Positions 1 to 6,988 of a stretch of DNA of 64,000 bases are shown here, piece after piece (within the stretch, counting starts at the first letter, position 1; every line of letters begins with the position of its first letter). A program made the position numbers and the translations under genes. Under the pieces are notes generated by a model that was given only the letters and a program-made list of their open reading frames with translations, did not search any database and was not told the DNA's origin. The stretch lies in NCBI GenBank assembly GCA_034933285.1, contig JAYFNT010000011.1, forward strand, positions 62,001-126,000, in the 5' to 3' direction. Source of the stretch: RPRC01 sp034933285 (GTDB taxonomy: Bacteria > Desulfobacterota > Desulfuromonadia > Geobacterales > Geobacteraceae).

Positions 1-191
1 AGTATGTAGGCCTGGTGTGCGACTTCCTTGAACGGCTCAGGCCTGAAATATCCATCCAGCGGCTTACCGGCGACGGTGGTCATGATCACCTGGTAGCGCC
101 TCTGTGGTCGCTCAAGAAATTCGAAGTTCTGAACGCCATCGATTACGAGATGGAACGGAGGAACTCCAGTCAGGGCAGCGCCCTGTTATGA
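1..191 (+). CDS. C-terminal end of a TIGR01212/YhcC-like radical SAM protein (partial)
   Basis: An open frame enters from the left edge (first full codon at 3) and ends at TGA 189-191. The 62 visible codons contain RLTGDGG, then HLVAPLW, then a lysine-rich NAIDYEMERR tail. From memory this matches the C-terminus of the TIGR01212 (E. coli YhcC) radical SAM family, whose members are about 300 residues long. The iron-sulfur cysteines would lie upstream of the window, so the catalytic core cannot be checked. The gene reads toward the lipoprotein gene at 351 with a 159-bp gap. The family assignment is good but the biological role of the family is poorly known. Confidence 0.7.
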   Translation, partial: YVGLVCDFLERLRPEISIQRLTGDGGHDHLVAPLWSLKKFEVLNAIDYEMERRNSSQGSALL

Positions 192-350
192 CCGGAAGAG
201 TCAAAGGCGTGAACTCCCTTGCCCGGTAATATTCATTATGCTGTATCGTTCAACCAAGTCAAAGCCGGAAAAGAGGTCTTTTGCGGAAAAGTATGTTATG
301 ATGCAGGGGCTTGGCATCATTATTCATCTCTAGATCACCGTGGAGTTCCC

Positions 351-1070
351 ATGTTACGATTCGCGATTCCGCGTCGTGCCGTACATTTTGCACTGACGTT
401 CGCTGCTGTTTTCGCACTGTCCTCTTGCGCGACCATGCCAAAACCTGCCCCGCTCCCCAGCACCGCCCCGAAAGGCGACGTGCGAACGCTGCAATCCGAA
501 ATCACCCTGTCCCTCAAAGCGTCCGGGAAGAGCATCGGCGGCCGCGGCTACCTGGTCTTCAGCCAACCTGACCGGTTTCACCTGGTCATGCTCTCTCCTT
601 TCGGCACCACATTGATAGAGATTTACGTTTCAGGTGACCGGATAACCTGCCTTGTCCCTTCCAAGCAGACCGCCTACCAGGGCAGCATTTCGGAACTTCC
701 GGAGCGTAACGGGCTCCGGGCATGGGGCCTGGTCCGCTGGGTAATTGATCAGCCTCCGCCCGGAACCGTCGCTCCGGGGGTCCATGAATACCTGACTGCA
801 GGCGGAAAGAAGGAAACTCTCTCCTTCGACGAGCATGGGCTCCTGACCGGAAAGATCAATGCAGGAGGCGACAGGGTCACGTACGGCCAATACCACGACC
901 GCAACGGCGTGGCCTTTCCTTCGACCATCGAAATGGCCAGTTCCAGCGGGGACACGGTAAAAATTGTTTTCAATGATCCGGAGATCAACTCTCCCCTGGA
1001 AGACACGGTTCTGACACCCAATCTTGATGGAATGGAAATGCATCCCCTGTCCGACTTCCGGGGGATGTAG
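351..1070 (+). CDS. LolB-like outer-membrane lipoprotein
   Basis: 239 residues. The start is the ATG at 351, after a GGAG-like site; an earlier in-frame ATG at 219 would put a long hydrophilic stretch before the signal peptide. Residues 1-26 form a lipoprotein signal with a basic N-terminus, a hydrophobic core and an LSSC lipobox, so the protein should be lipidated and sent to the outer membrane. The mature part is beta-rich with no catalytic motif (for example GRGYLVF, RFHLVMLSPFG, ITCLVPSKQ). This suggests a LolB or LppX-type lipid-binding fold, which in other bacteria receives lipoproteins at the outer membrane. The fold is an inference from pattern. The gene converges on doxX with only 15 bp between the stop codons. 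Confidence 0.6.
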   Translation: MLRFAIPRRAVHFALTFAAVFALSSCATMPKPAPLPSTAPKGDVRTLQSEITLSLKASGKSIGGRGYLVFSQPDRFHLVMLSPFGTTLIEIYVSGDRITCLVPSKQTAYQGSISELPERNGLRAWGLVRWVIDQPPPGTVAPGVHEYLTAGGKKETLSFDEHGLLTGKINAGGDRVTYGQYHDRNGVAFPSTIEMASSSGDTVKIVFNDPEINSPLEDTVLTPNLDGMEMHPLSDFRGM

Positions 1071-1085
1071 CTTTCAAGGACTGCA

Positions 1086-1532
1086 TTACCTCCAGATGAA
1101 CCGGTCCAGTGCCCACCTCCCGCCTCCGGTGACGACCAGGGCCAGGGCCATGCCCAGCAGGGCAAGGTTGTATTCGATACCGTGCCCCCTCCCGGAAGCG
1201 CAGTACCAATTGAGGAAGAAGCCGTTCACCCAGTGCACCTTGTAGATGGCAACCGCCATGTTGACGCTGATGCCGATCGCGGAAAGACGGGTCAGCAACC
1301 CTCCCAAGACTCCCAGTCCGCCGCCGAATTCGGCGATGATCGCCATGAGTGTCAGGATAGGGGGGATGCCCATGTGAGCCTCGAAGTTCTTAAGGGTTGC
1401 GGTCAGTCCAGCCCCGCCGAACAGGCCCAGCAGCTTCTGGGAACCGTGAGCGATGAAAATAACCCCCAGGGGCACGCGGATAAAAAGCAGTGCAAGGGAA
1501 TCCAGGGTTGCATCAGAAGAACTTCTTGCCAT
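1086..1532 (-). CDS. DoxX family membrane protein
   Basis: 148 residues with four predicted membrane helices. It carries the DoxX/DoxD-like signature region near the N-terminus (IRVPLGVIFIAHGSQKL) followed by the GGAGL loop and a second helix with EFGGGLGVL. DoxX proteins are small membrane-integral subunits linked to quinone-coupled redox or stress responses, but most homologues have no assigned reaction. The gene lies downstream of the WYL regulator on the same strand. The 140 bp between them hold a 9-bp tandem repeat, so co-transcription is uncertain. Confidence 0.8.
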   Translation of the reverse strand: MARSSSDATLDSLALLFIRVPLGVIFIAHGSQKLLGLFGGAGLTATLKNFEAHMGIPPILTLMAIIAEFGGGLGVLGGLLTRLSAIGISVNMAVAIYKVHWVNGFFLNWYCASGRGHGIEYNLALLGMALALVVTGGGRWALDRFIWR

Positions 1533-1553
1533 CTTGCGCCTCCACTGAAAACG

Positions 1554-1676
1554 GTTTGATTGGTTCTATTGGTTGAATCAGTTGAATTAGTTGAATTTGT
1601 TGAATTTGTTGAATTTGTTTTATTGGTTGTATTCGTTGTATTGGTTGAGCTGGTTTCATTGGTTGATTGGTTCAAC
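1554..1676. repeat. Degenerate 9-bp tandem repeat (TTGAATTTG type)
   Basis: About 13 imperfect copies of a 9-bp unit related to TTGAATTTG/TTGGTTGAA fill the gap between doxX and the WYL regulator. The last copies overlap the TGA stop of the WYL gene (1672-1674). The array is open on the minus strand and would read as repeats of Thr-Asn-Ser/Thr, but no start or ribosome site supports translation. The period keeps frame, so the array could expand without frameshift. Confidence 0.85.
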
Positions 1677-2676
1677 CGGTCTCGTTGCCATAGAGCCGCG
1701 TCATCTCCCGAACGACCCTGGACGCTTCGGCCCTGAGTTCGGGCGGATCGAGGATCTCGGCATGACAACCGTAAGACAGAACCCAGGAAATGATCTCCAT
1801 GGTTCCACCCGCCGCGAAGGATAAAACGACATCGCCGTTTGCACGTTCCTCAATCTCCTGGGACGAATGCCAGATCCGGTCCTTTACCGTATGGGCGACT
1901 GCATGCGAAAATTTAACACTTACGTTGACAGAAGATTCTTCTACGATTCCAAAGGAGTTCCTGAGGTGCTCCTCAGGCCGGTACTCACGGGGCAATTCGA
2001 ACCGCTCTTTTTCCCTTATCACTTCGCAGATGCGTTCGACGGAAAAGGTGCGGAGCGCCTTCCGGTTATGGGCATAACCGAGGAGGTACAGCCCTCCCTT
2101 GTGAAAAACCAGGGTATAGGGGTCGACCAGATAGGAGGACGGCCCGCTCTTCCCCGGCGCCCGGTAAACCATGGTCACCCGGTTCTGGAAAATGAGAGCG
2201 TCGCGCAGCGCCGTGAGCGGCTCCAGTGAACGGCTGTAATCTCTCCTCCCCTGCAAGAGCGGGAGAGAAACACCCGCGATCCGCTCCATGTGGGCGGCAT
2301 AACGTGGCGGAAGAACCGAATTGACCTTGCGGAAAATCGATTCCATGTCTCCCTGGAAGGGAGTTCCGCGCAGCAGGTCCAGTTGGGAGCGGATAAAGGA
2401 CAGAGTCATCAGTTCCTGAAGGGTGAAACTGATGGGAGGTATGTCTTTGAAACGGGTGAGAAACCGGTAAACCTTGCGGTTGTTTAGCCGCTCCGAAACC
2501 AGGGGATAGCCTGCCTCGTGGATGGCATTGAGGTCCCGGTGGATGGTGCGGCGGTTAACCGCGGTCTCTTCCGCCAGTTCCTCTATGGTAATCCCGTGGC
2601 GCGCCTCTATGAGGCGGATGATGTCATGCACCCTGCCGGCCTGGGAATACTTCTTTTTTGGCTTTTCCCGGCCCAC
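1672..2676 (-). CDS. WYL-domain transcriptional regulator
   Basis: 334 residues. An N-terminal winged helix-turn-helix of the HTH_11/DeoR type (residues about 12-65, with the recognition segment NRRTIHRDLNAI) is followed by a WYL domain (about 150-235) and a C-terminal WCX-like extension. WYL proteins sense nucleotides or other small ligands and often act as repressors or activators of nearby genes. The gene is divergent from miaA and upstream of doxX on the same strand, so DoxX control is possible. The C-terminal stop sits on the edge of the 9-bp repeat array. No ligand can be deduced. Confidence 0.85.
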   Translation of the reverse strand: MGREKPKKKYSQAGRVHDIIRLIEARHGITIEELAEETAVNRRTIHRDLNAIHEAGYPLVSERLNNRKVYRFLTRFKDIPPISFTLQELMTLSFIRSQLDLLRGTPFQGDMESIFRKVNSVLPPRYAAHMERIAGVSLPLLQGRRDYSRSLEPLTALRDALIFQNRVTMVYRAPGKSGPSSYLVDPYTLVFHKGGLYLLGYAHNRKALRTFSVERICEVIREKERFELPREYRPEEHLRNSFGIVEESSVNVSVKFSHAVAHTVKDRIWHSSQEIEERANGDVVLSFAAGGTMEIISWVLSYGCHAEILDPPELRAEASRVVREMTRLYGNETG

Positions 2677-2754
2677 GCCGCAAACCTCCGTATGAAACGT
2701 TTCTTATCGGGAAGAAATAGTACCCCATGTCGAAGAAAGTTGGAAGATAAAATA

Positions 2755-2846
2755 AGGCAGGCACAGGGCACAGGGCATGAAACACCTTTTATCCTGTCTT
2801 CTGACATTTTCTTCTGGATTCTGTATTCTGGCTTCTGTATTCCAAA
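2755..2846. repeat. Heptamer-period degenerate repeats upstream of miaA
   Basis: Two blocks with a 7-bp period lie between the divergent WYL and miaA genes: GCACAGG-GCACAGG-GCATGAA near 2760, and TTCTGGA-TTCTGTA-TTCTGGC-TTCTGTA near 2812-2845. Similar heptamer texts with other units recur at 19.5, 20.8, 21.7, 25.9 and 55.6 kb. Confidence 0.75.
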
Positions 2847-2855
2847 AGGAGCAAT

Positions 2856-3770
2856 ATGTGTTACGACACGATCGTAATTCTCGGCCCCACGGCATCGGGC
2901 AAGACCGGATTGGCGGTAAAACTGGCCCGGGCCCTGGGCGGGGAAATCATTTCTGCCGACTCCAGGCAGGTTTATCGCGGTATGGACATCGGCACAGGCA
3001 AGGACCTTGAGGAGTACGGAGAGGCCCCGTATCACCTTATCGACATTCTCGATCCGGGCGACGAATTCAACGTTTTCCTTTTTCAGCGGCTTTGCTTCGA
3101 AGCAATGGACCGGATTCGCAGACGCGGTCGACTCCCGATCATTGCCGGTGGAACAGGCCTGTATCTGGATGCCGTTCTCAGGGGATACAGGATGGTGGAA
3201 GTCCCCCTGAATGCTGAGCTGCGCTCCGAGCTCGCCCCCCTCTCCAGCGAACAGCTTGCCGCCCGACTGTCCGGCCTCCGGCCCCGGCTCCACAACACGA
3301 CAGACAGCCTGGAACGGGACCGCCTTGTCCGCGCCATCGAGATCGCCGAATACGATCAGACGCACGAACCACTCCCCCTCCCCCCATTCCACCCCCTGGT
3401 CCTGGGAATCCGAAGGGAACGCAGCGTTTTGCGGCAGATGATCACCAAGCGACTGAAGGGCCGCCTGGAAGCCGGTTTGATCGAAGAAGTCGAGCGGCTC
3501 CACCTGGAGGGAGTCAGTTATGAAACACTGGAGCACTACGGCCTGGAATACCGCTTCGTCTCCCGATTCCTGAAGGGCGAGTTGAACCGCAACGACCTGT
3601 TTCAGAAGCTCAACAGCGCCATACACGACTTTGCCAAGCGCCAGGACACCTGGTTCCGGCGGATGGAGCGGCAGGGGATCTCAATCCGCTGGCTGGACGG
3701 TGCAGGAAATGGGCTGGAAGAAGCGCTGGATATTTTCCGTTCAGCTCAGCGAGAAACGATGAACAAGTAA
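2856..3770 (+). CDS. miaA: tRNA dimethylallyltransferase (MiaA)
   Basis: 304 residues. MiaA transfers a dimethylallyl group to N6 of A37 in tRNAs that read codons starting with U. The P-loop GPTASGKT is at residues 10-17, followed by the family's DSRQVYRGMDIGTGK segment, the GGTGLYLDA motif, and the C-terminal YxxLEHYGLEYR and HDFAKRQDTWFRR segments. The length is normal for the family. ATG 2856 follows AAAAGGAG with good spacing. The heptamer repeats end just before this ribosome site. The sequence is somewhat divergent from classical MiaA in the middle (no clear swinging-flap motif), so it could be a second paralogue. Nothing else in the window speaks to that. Confidence 0.92.
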   Translation: MCYDTIVILGPTASGKTGLAVKLARALGGEIISADSRQVYRGMDIGTGKDLEEYGEAPYHLIDILDPGDEFNVFLFQRLCFEAMDRIRRRGRLPIIAGGTGLYLDAVLRGYRMVEVPLNAELRSELAPLSSEQLAARLSGLRPRLHNTTDSLERDRLVRAIEIAEYDQTHEPLPLPPFHPLVLGIRRERSVLRQMITKRLKGRLEAGLIEEVERLHLEGVSYETLEHYGLEYRFVSRFLKGELNRNDLFQKLNSAIHDFAKRQDTWFRRMERQGISIRWLDGAGNGLEEALDIFRSAQRETMNK

Positions 3771-3891
3771 GCATGAAATACCCCAAAAGGGGCAGGAAAT
3801 GATGCTTTTGCGGTGCGAGTCGACACAGAAATGACACTGCTGATAACTGGCAGGGACAGATTTCCATATGTTACGTTACTCATACAATGCA

Positions 3892-3908
3892 TTGGCACGC
3901 ATGATGCA
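3892..3908 (+). promoter_or_regulatory. Sigma-54 (-24/-12) promoter for a small RNA
   Basis: TTGGCACG at 3892-3899 and TGCA at 3905-3908 place GG (3894-3895) and GC (3906-3907) exactly ten bases apart. This is the RpoN spacing, with near-consensus flanks. Transcription would start near 3918, directly ahead of a hairpin and an intrinsic terminator, with no coding frame between them. Confidence 0.7.
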
Positions 3909-3917
3909 TTAATAAAT

Positions 3918-4007
3918 GTGAGCTATTAACTACCACTAAAGCCATGACACCTCTTAGCTCAATCCTTCCCTTTGAAACCGCGTCCGTTGCCGGATGCGGT
4001 TTTTTTT
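3918..4007 (+). ncRNA. Candidate sigma-54-dependent small RNA (about 90 nt)
   Basis: The predicted transcript begins about 11 nt after the -12 element and ends in the T-tract of the terminator. It would form a first stem, TGAGCTA (3919-3925) with TAGCTCA (3955-3961), closing a 29-nt loop. A single-stranded linker (TCCTTCCC) follows, then the terminator hairpin. There is no credible open frame with a ribosome site. The layout (own promoter, exposed loop, pyrimidine linker, terminator) is typical of regulatory RNAs. The identity and targets are unknown, and I do not recognise it as 6S or another named family. Confidence 0.55.
3975..4007 (+). terminator. Intrinsic terminator of the candidate small RNA
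   Basis: An 11-bp stem, AACCGCGTCCG (3976-3986) with CGGATGCGGTT (3991-4001) including one G-U pair, and a TTGC loop, is followed by a run of T to 4007. Confidence 0.85.
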
Positions 4008-4392
4008 ATCCTGCAAGACAGCAATAAACCGGCGCAGGCGCTACCCGCCCCATGGTGTGCCATTTCTTGTCACTTGACAAGGTGGAAAATTAGTATCCAA
4101 CAGGTGCTGTTGACTAACTGTTGAATACCTTGTGGAAGAGTAGCGAAAGAGATATTTCACGCTGGGTGATTAGCCGATTGCCCATATTTTAGGCAAGGCA
4201 GCGCCGGCTTCCATCCTGAATTCCCTGAAAAGCGTCTTTTCCCCATATACTAAAGTTTTTGCGCATATACCCGATATTACCTCTCTATACCCCTTATCTA
4301 TGAGCTTTGCAGAACACATGTTCTCCTTTCCGATTTTGCAACGAGCGCCTGTTGCTCTGGTTAATTACTCACCAGGATATTTTAGGTGGAAT
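4008..4392. other. Intergenic stretch before cheD with no recognised gene
   Basis: 385 bp between the small-RNA terminator and cheD. It contains TTGACA at 4075-4080 without a convincing -10 partner, and an AT-rich run near 4240-4300 with repeated ATATAC/CCATA motifs. I see no coding frame with a ribosome site, no riboswitch consensus and no tRNA. Confidence 0.5.
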
Positions 4393-4986
4393 TTGAGAAT
4401 CGAGTCTGTTGGACATTACAAACGAGCGATAATCATGCCCGGGGAGTTTTATGTCTCGTCGAAACCCATCGTCATTTCGACCCTTCTCGGCTCATGTGTG
4501 TCCGCCTGCCTCTATGACAGGAAAAACAAGATCATCGGCATGAACCACTTCCTGATCAGCGGGCACAGCATTCCGTCCGATACCGGCCTTTGCCTTTCCG
4601 AAGGGGGGCGCTACGGGATACACGCCATGGAACTGCTGATCAATGAAATGATGAGACAGGGAGCGCATCGCGACAACCTGTGCGCCAAGGTCTTTGGCGG
4701 CAGCTCGCTAACCAGGTTGCAGTCCGACTCTGTGTACCGTGTCGGTGAAAACAACAGCCGCTTCGTCGTAGAGTTCCTGAACCTGGAAAAAATACCCATT
4801 GCAGCCAGGGATCTCGGCGGATCACGCGGCAGGGTGGTGCATTTCTGCCACGGAGATTATTCGGTTTACGTGCGAAAGATCCGCTCGGATCACAACGTCA
4901 ACCTGGCAAAACGCGACCGTGAATGCTGGACGGATGCGCTGAAACGACAGGAGAGCGCCCAGACTACGGTTGATTTGTGGGATTAA
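4393..4986 (+). CDS. cheD: CheD-type chemoreceptor glutamine deamidase
   Basis: 197 residues from a TTG at 4393 preceded by AGGTGG (4384-4389). This start leaves about 14 residues before the conserved MPGEFYVS segment, as in other CheD proteins. An in-frame ATG at 4300 would add 31 residues without family support, and ATG 4435 would begin exactly at MPGE. The CheD core is clear: the catalytic cysteine in LLGSCVSACLYD, then GMNHFLI (containing the catalytic-type His), KVFGGS and ARDLGG. CheD deamidates or de-amidates receptor glutamines and can bind CheC. No other chemotaxis gene is nearby, so this is an orphan copy. Transcription appears monocistronic. Confidence 0.85.
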   Translation: MRIESVGHYKRAIIMPGEFYVSSKPIVISTLLGSCVSACLYDRKNKIIGMNHFLISGHSIPSDTGLCLSEGGRYGIHAMELLINEMMRQGAHRDNLCAKVFGGSSLTRLQSDSVYRVGENNSRFVVEFLNLEKIPIAARDLGGSRGRVVHFCHGDYSVYVRKIRSDHNVNLAKRDRECWTDALKRQESAQTTVDLWD

Positions 4987-5041
4987 ACCGTAAAATCGCT
5001 GATGTCCCCCGGTGTGCCCGCCGGTTTGGACGAGGTGTCGA

Positions 5042-5269
5042 CTACCCGACCTTCGATCCCGACGCCATGCCCACGAACCTGCTTATAAAGCCATTCAACC
5101 CGTGCCCGAACATCGCATATTTCTTCATCTGCTCCACATTGGAGCTGCCCGCGCTTCGGTAGGTAAACAGATAGAGCGAACCATCCGTGAACTTGATCAT
5201 TATCGAGTCATCACCGATCTCAAAGGCTAGTATCGGGGAGCTGCCCCCGTGATTCTCGTATGTTGTCAT
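5042..5269 (-). CDS. Small KTSC-like domain protein
   Basis: 75 residues from ATG 5269, chosen over the upstream codon at 5287 because GGAGGGG lies 4-5 bases before it. The protein has the pattern SIMIKFTDGSLYLFTYRSAG, then a helix ending with GHGLNGFISRFV. This resembles the short KTSC domain, in which a KTSC-type motif is followed by a beta-hairpin. Family members are small cytoplasmic proteins of unknown function, sometimes linked to nucleic-acid enzymes. It converges on cheD with 55 bp between the stops and no clear terminator. Confidence 0.6.
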   Translation of the reverse strand: MTTYENHGGSSPILAFEIGDDSIMIKFTDGSLYLFTYRSAGSSNVEQMKKYAMFGHGLNGFISRFVGMASGSKVG

Positions 5270-5455
5270 AGTCCCCTCCGCTCTCAAGCCACGATTAGAA
5301 TAACCCTCCTGTCCGGCCCTTTTCCGCGGTGATCCAAACCCTTTACACAGTACAGGCCCACACTATCCCTTATCGCCGAGATTGCCCCAATGTCAAGGTG
5401 TGCAACTTTTTTCCCCGCATCCCCGCTGCCTTAGAGAATTTGAATAAAATTGCCA

Positions 5456-5484
5456 TTGACCATTACTGTCAATAGTATTAGTAT
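5456..5484 (+). promoter_or_regulatory. Sigma-70 promoter of tRNA-Lys
   Basis: TTGACC (5456-5461), a 17-bp spacer and TAGTAT (5479-5484) lie 20 bp upstream of the mature tRNA 5' end. Confidence 0.75.
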
Positions 5485-5503
5485 CTTCACTGGTCATTAC
5501 GTC

Positions 5504-5579
5504 GGGCGCGTAGCTTAGTTGGTAGAGCAGGCGACTCTTAATCGTCAGGTCCACGGTTCGACCCCGTGCGCGCCCACCA
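5504..5579 (+). tRNA. tRNA-Lys (anticodon CUU)
   Basis: 76 nt including an encoded CCA. The acceptor GGGCGCG pairs with CGCGCCC, and the D arm reads GTAGCTTAGTTGGTAGAGC. The anticodon stem GGCGA/TCGTC encloses the loop CTCTTAA with anticodon CTT. The T arm contains GGTTCGACCCC. All arms pair, and a promoter and terminator flank it as a single-gene unit. Confidence 0.96.
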
Positions 5580-5583
5580 GATA

Positions 5584-5623
5584 TAAGACAAGGGGTCAGG
5601 CAATTGCCTGACCCCTTGTCTTA
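5584..5623. repeat. Perfect 40-bp palindrome after tRNA-Lys
   Basis: Every base from 5584 to 5623 pairs with its mirror around the centre at 5603/5604. The core is GGGGTCAGGC...GCCTGACCCC. In RNA it would form a very stable hairpin with no free loop bases, so it can serve as a terminator or RNase-processing element. GGGGTCAGG also occurs alone near 16121, so it may be a member of a dispersed palindromic family. Confidence 0.8.
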
Positions 5624-5625
5624 CC

Positions 5626-5657
5626 AAAAAACCGCTCCGTTTGCCGGGGCGGTTTTT
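5626..5657 (+). terminator. Intrinsic terminator downstream of tRNA-Lys
   Basis: A 10-bp stem (5629-5638 with 5646-5655, one G-U pair), a 7-nt loop and a T-tract at 5653-5657. Confidence 0.75.
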
Positions 5658-5664
5658 GATATTC

Positions 5665-5847
5665 TCATCTCAGCGGGAAATCAGGTGGAAAGCTTTTATT
5701 TTCTGTATCCCAGTTGCTCTCGTTTAGCAACCTGCAAGCATCCTCTGCCTTTTCCTGGTTAAAAAATAAAAAGATCTCCCTGCCATTCTCTGGTTTTATA
5801 ATTACCCATCCATAGCGCTTAGACGGTTTTACTTCATAAAGAATCAT
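5665..5847 (-). CDS. Small hypothetical protein
   Basis: 60 residues. ATG 5847 follows AAAGGAT closely. The sequence begins MILYEVKPSKRYGWVI, then a second strand (REIFLFFNQEKAEDACRLLN). The pattern is two beta strands and a helix, resembling small proteins in which a DUF-like strand-strand-helix unit senses or binds DNA, but I do not recognise the family. A+T content is higher than in neighbouring genes. It could be a chance frame, but the balanced amino-acid use and the ribosome site favour a real gene. Confidence 0.45.
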   Translation of the reverse strand: MILYEVKPSKRYGWVIIKPENGREIFLFFNQEKAEDACRLLNESNWDTENKSFPPDFPLR

Positions 5848-5937
5848 ATCCTTTATATATCACGTAAATGGGTCGCATCAAGAGCTTTCAAAAATTATAG
5901 ACTATTTTTTTGCCATTGAATTTTAATATCATTGCAC

Positions 5938-5966
5938 AAAAAACCGCACCAGTTCGCTAAGGCGGT
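5938..5966 (-). terminator. Probable terminator for the 6595-6000 unit
   Basis: On the minus strand ACCGC (rc of 5962-5966) pairs with GCGGT (rc of 5943-5947), followed directly by six T (rc of 5938-5943). The stem is short and the loop long, so strength is uncertain. Confidence 0.45.
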
Positions 5967-5999
5967 GATTATCATGCTTATCTATGATTTACCCATATT

Positions 6000-6209
6000 T
6001 TAACTGAAGATTTTTTTCAACAGGCTACGAAACAGGCCAGGCTTAGGCTTCCCTGCAGCCAAAAAGTTTGCCGTCGTTTCTTCCATAAAAATGGCGAGTT
6101 CGCTTTGATTCCGACCATAATTCTCCGGTTCCTTTTCCAGGGATTCGACAAAAAGGGCCGGGTTTCTCAACCCGGCCCCTGATTCATATATTGATAAAGC
6201 AATCATCAT
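6000..6209 (-). CDS. Small hypothetical protein translationally coupled to a lipoprotein
   Basis: 69 residues. The ATG overlaps the stop of the upstream lipoprotein gene by 4 bp (ATGA arrangement), which suggests coupled translation, with GCAGG just before it. The peptide is largely helical with an acidic middle and a basic end (GLFRSLLKKIFS). I do not recognise it. The shared promoter upstream and terminator downstream support it as the second gene of a two-gene unit, but the coding call rests mostly on the overlap. Confidence 0.45.
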   Translation of the reverse strand: MMIALSIYESGAGLRNPALFVESLEKEPENYGRNQSELAIFMEETTANFLAAGKPKPGLFRSLLKKIFS

Positions 6210-6595
6210 CCTGCGTCAGGCCTGTACAACAAGCAAGTGGCCGAATCCTTGCGAGCTATGTCGCCATCTTTCAGCTGTCCTTCCACAACCTGAGCATCGA
6301 ACTTGTTTTCCCCCACATAATTGAGCACCTTGACTTTACCAACCTCAGTCCTGCTCATCGTCTGGTAAATAAAAACCTCTCTGTACACCGGTATCGTTTC
6401 ACCGAGGCATACAACGTTCTTCACTTCCCCAGTGCCCTGCAGGTTGAACACTGCCTGGTCACCTATATTAAGAACGCTGCCTTTATTCAATTCAAGCGAA
6501 CTTCTTACCGGGGGATTGGTGGAACAACCCGCGGCCATACCTCCCACCACTACGGCCATGGCTATTCCTATCATATACCTCCACAATTTTCGCAT
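6206..6595 (-). CDS. Hypothetical lipoprotein
   Basis: 129 residues. ATG 6595 is preceded by AAAGGAG with good spacing. Residues 1-24 are a lipoprotein signal ending in MAAGC, so the mature protein starts at Cys24 and is membrane-anchored. The rest is a beta-rich domain of about 100 residues with two further cysteines and no motif I recognise. A sigma-70 promoter at 6898-6871 would give a leader of about 270 nt. Confidence 0.65.
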   Translation of the reverse strand: MRKLWRYMIGIAMAVVVGGMAAGCSTNPPVRSSLELNKGSVLNIGDQAVFNLQGTGEVKNVVCLGETIPVYREVFIYQTMSRTEVGKVKVLNYVGENKFDAQVVEGQLKDGDIARKDSATCLLYRPDAG

Positions 6596-6870
6596 ATTCG
6601 GCTCCTTTGGAGTTATCCGTCAAATTACCGAGTTTCTTCACCTACCCATTTTCCCTTGCTGACTTGCCGATGACTGATCAACTTCCCAGCCATTCCCGGG
6701 GACGATCAGAATCACTATCGGACAACCGGAAAAAATTCCGGCACCTAAAATCAGCGACCTTTCTCTTTTTTCATCTAGTCAGAAAATATGCACCTCACAT
6801 AACATGCTTCATGGACATCGCTCAAAAACGGAACATAGGATCTAAAGCGGGCGCATACTATATGTTTATA

Positions 6871-6898
6871 TATATACCTAAATTTTTATATTTGTCAA
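6871..6898 (-). promoter_or_regulatory. Sigma-70 promoter with a long leader
   Basis: On the minus strand TTGACA (6898-6893), a 16-bp spacer and TATATA (6876-6871). The next gene starts at 6595, so the predicted leader is about 270 nt. The rest of the 393-bp gap (6596-6988) holds a short perfect palindrome (CCGGAA-AAAA-TTCCGG region near 6727) and no coding frame I can support. Confidence 0.65.
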
Positions 6899-6988
6899 CC
6901 TTTGCGGTAAAACATGGCTCATAATGCTGTTCACGGTGTTGAAAGGGTGTTGATGCGCGCACGGCGCCACGATCCCGGTAGTATCCGG

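Noticed and set aside
2607..3626. A 339-codon frame antisense to miaA
   Set aside because: Overlaps miaA and the WYL gene start; its sequence has no family pattern and miaA is certain.
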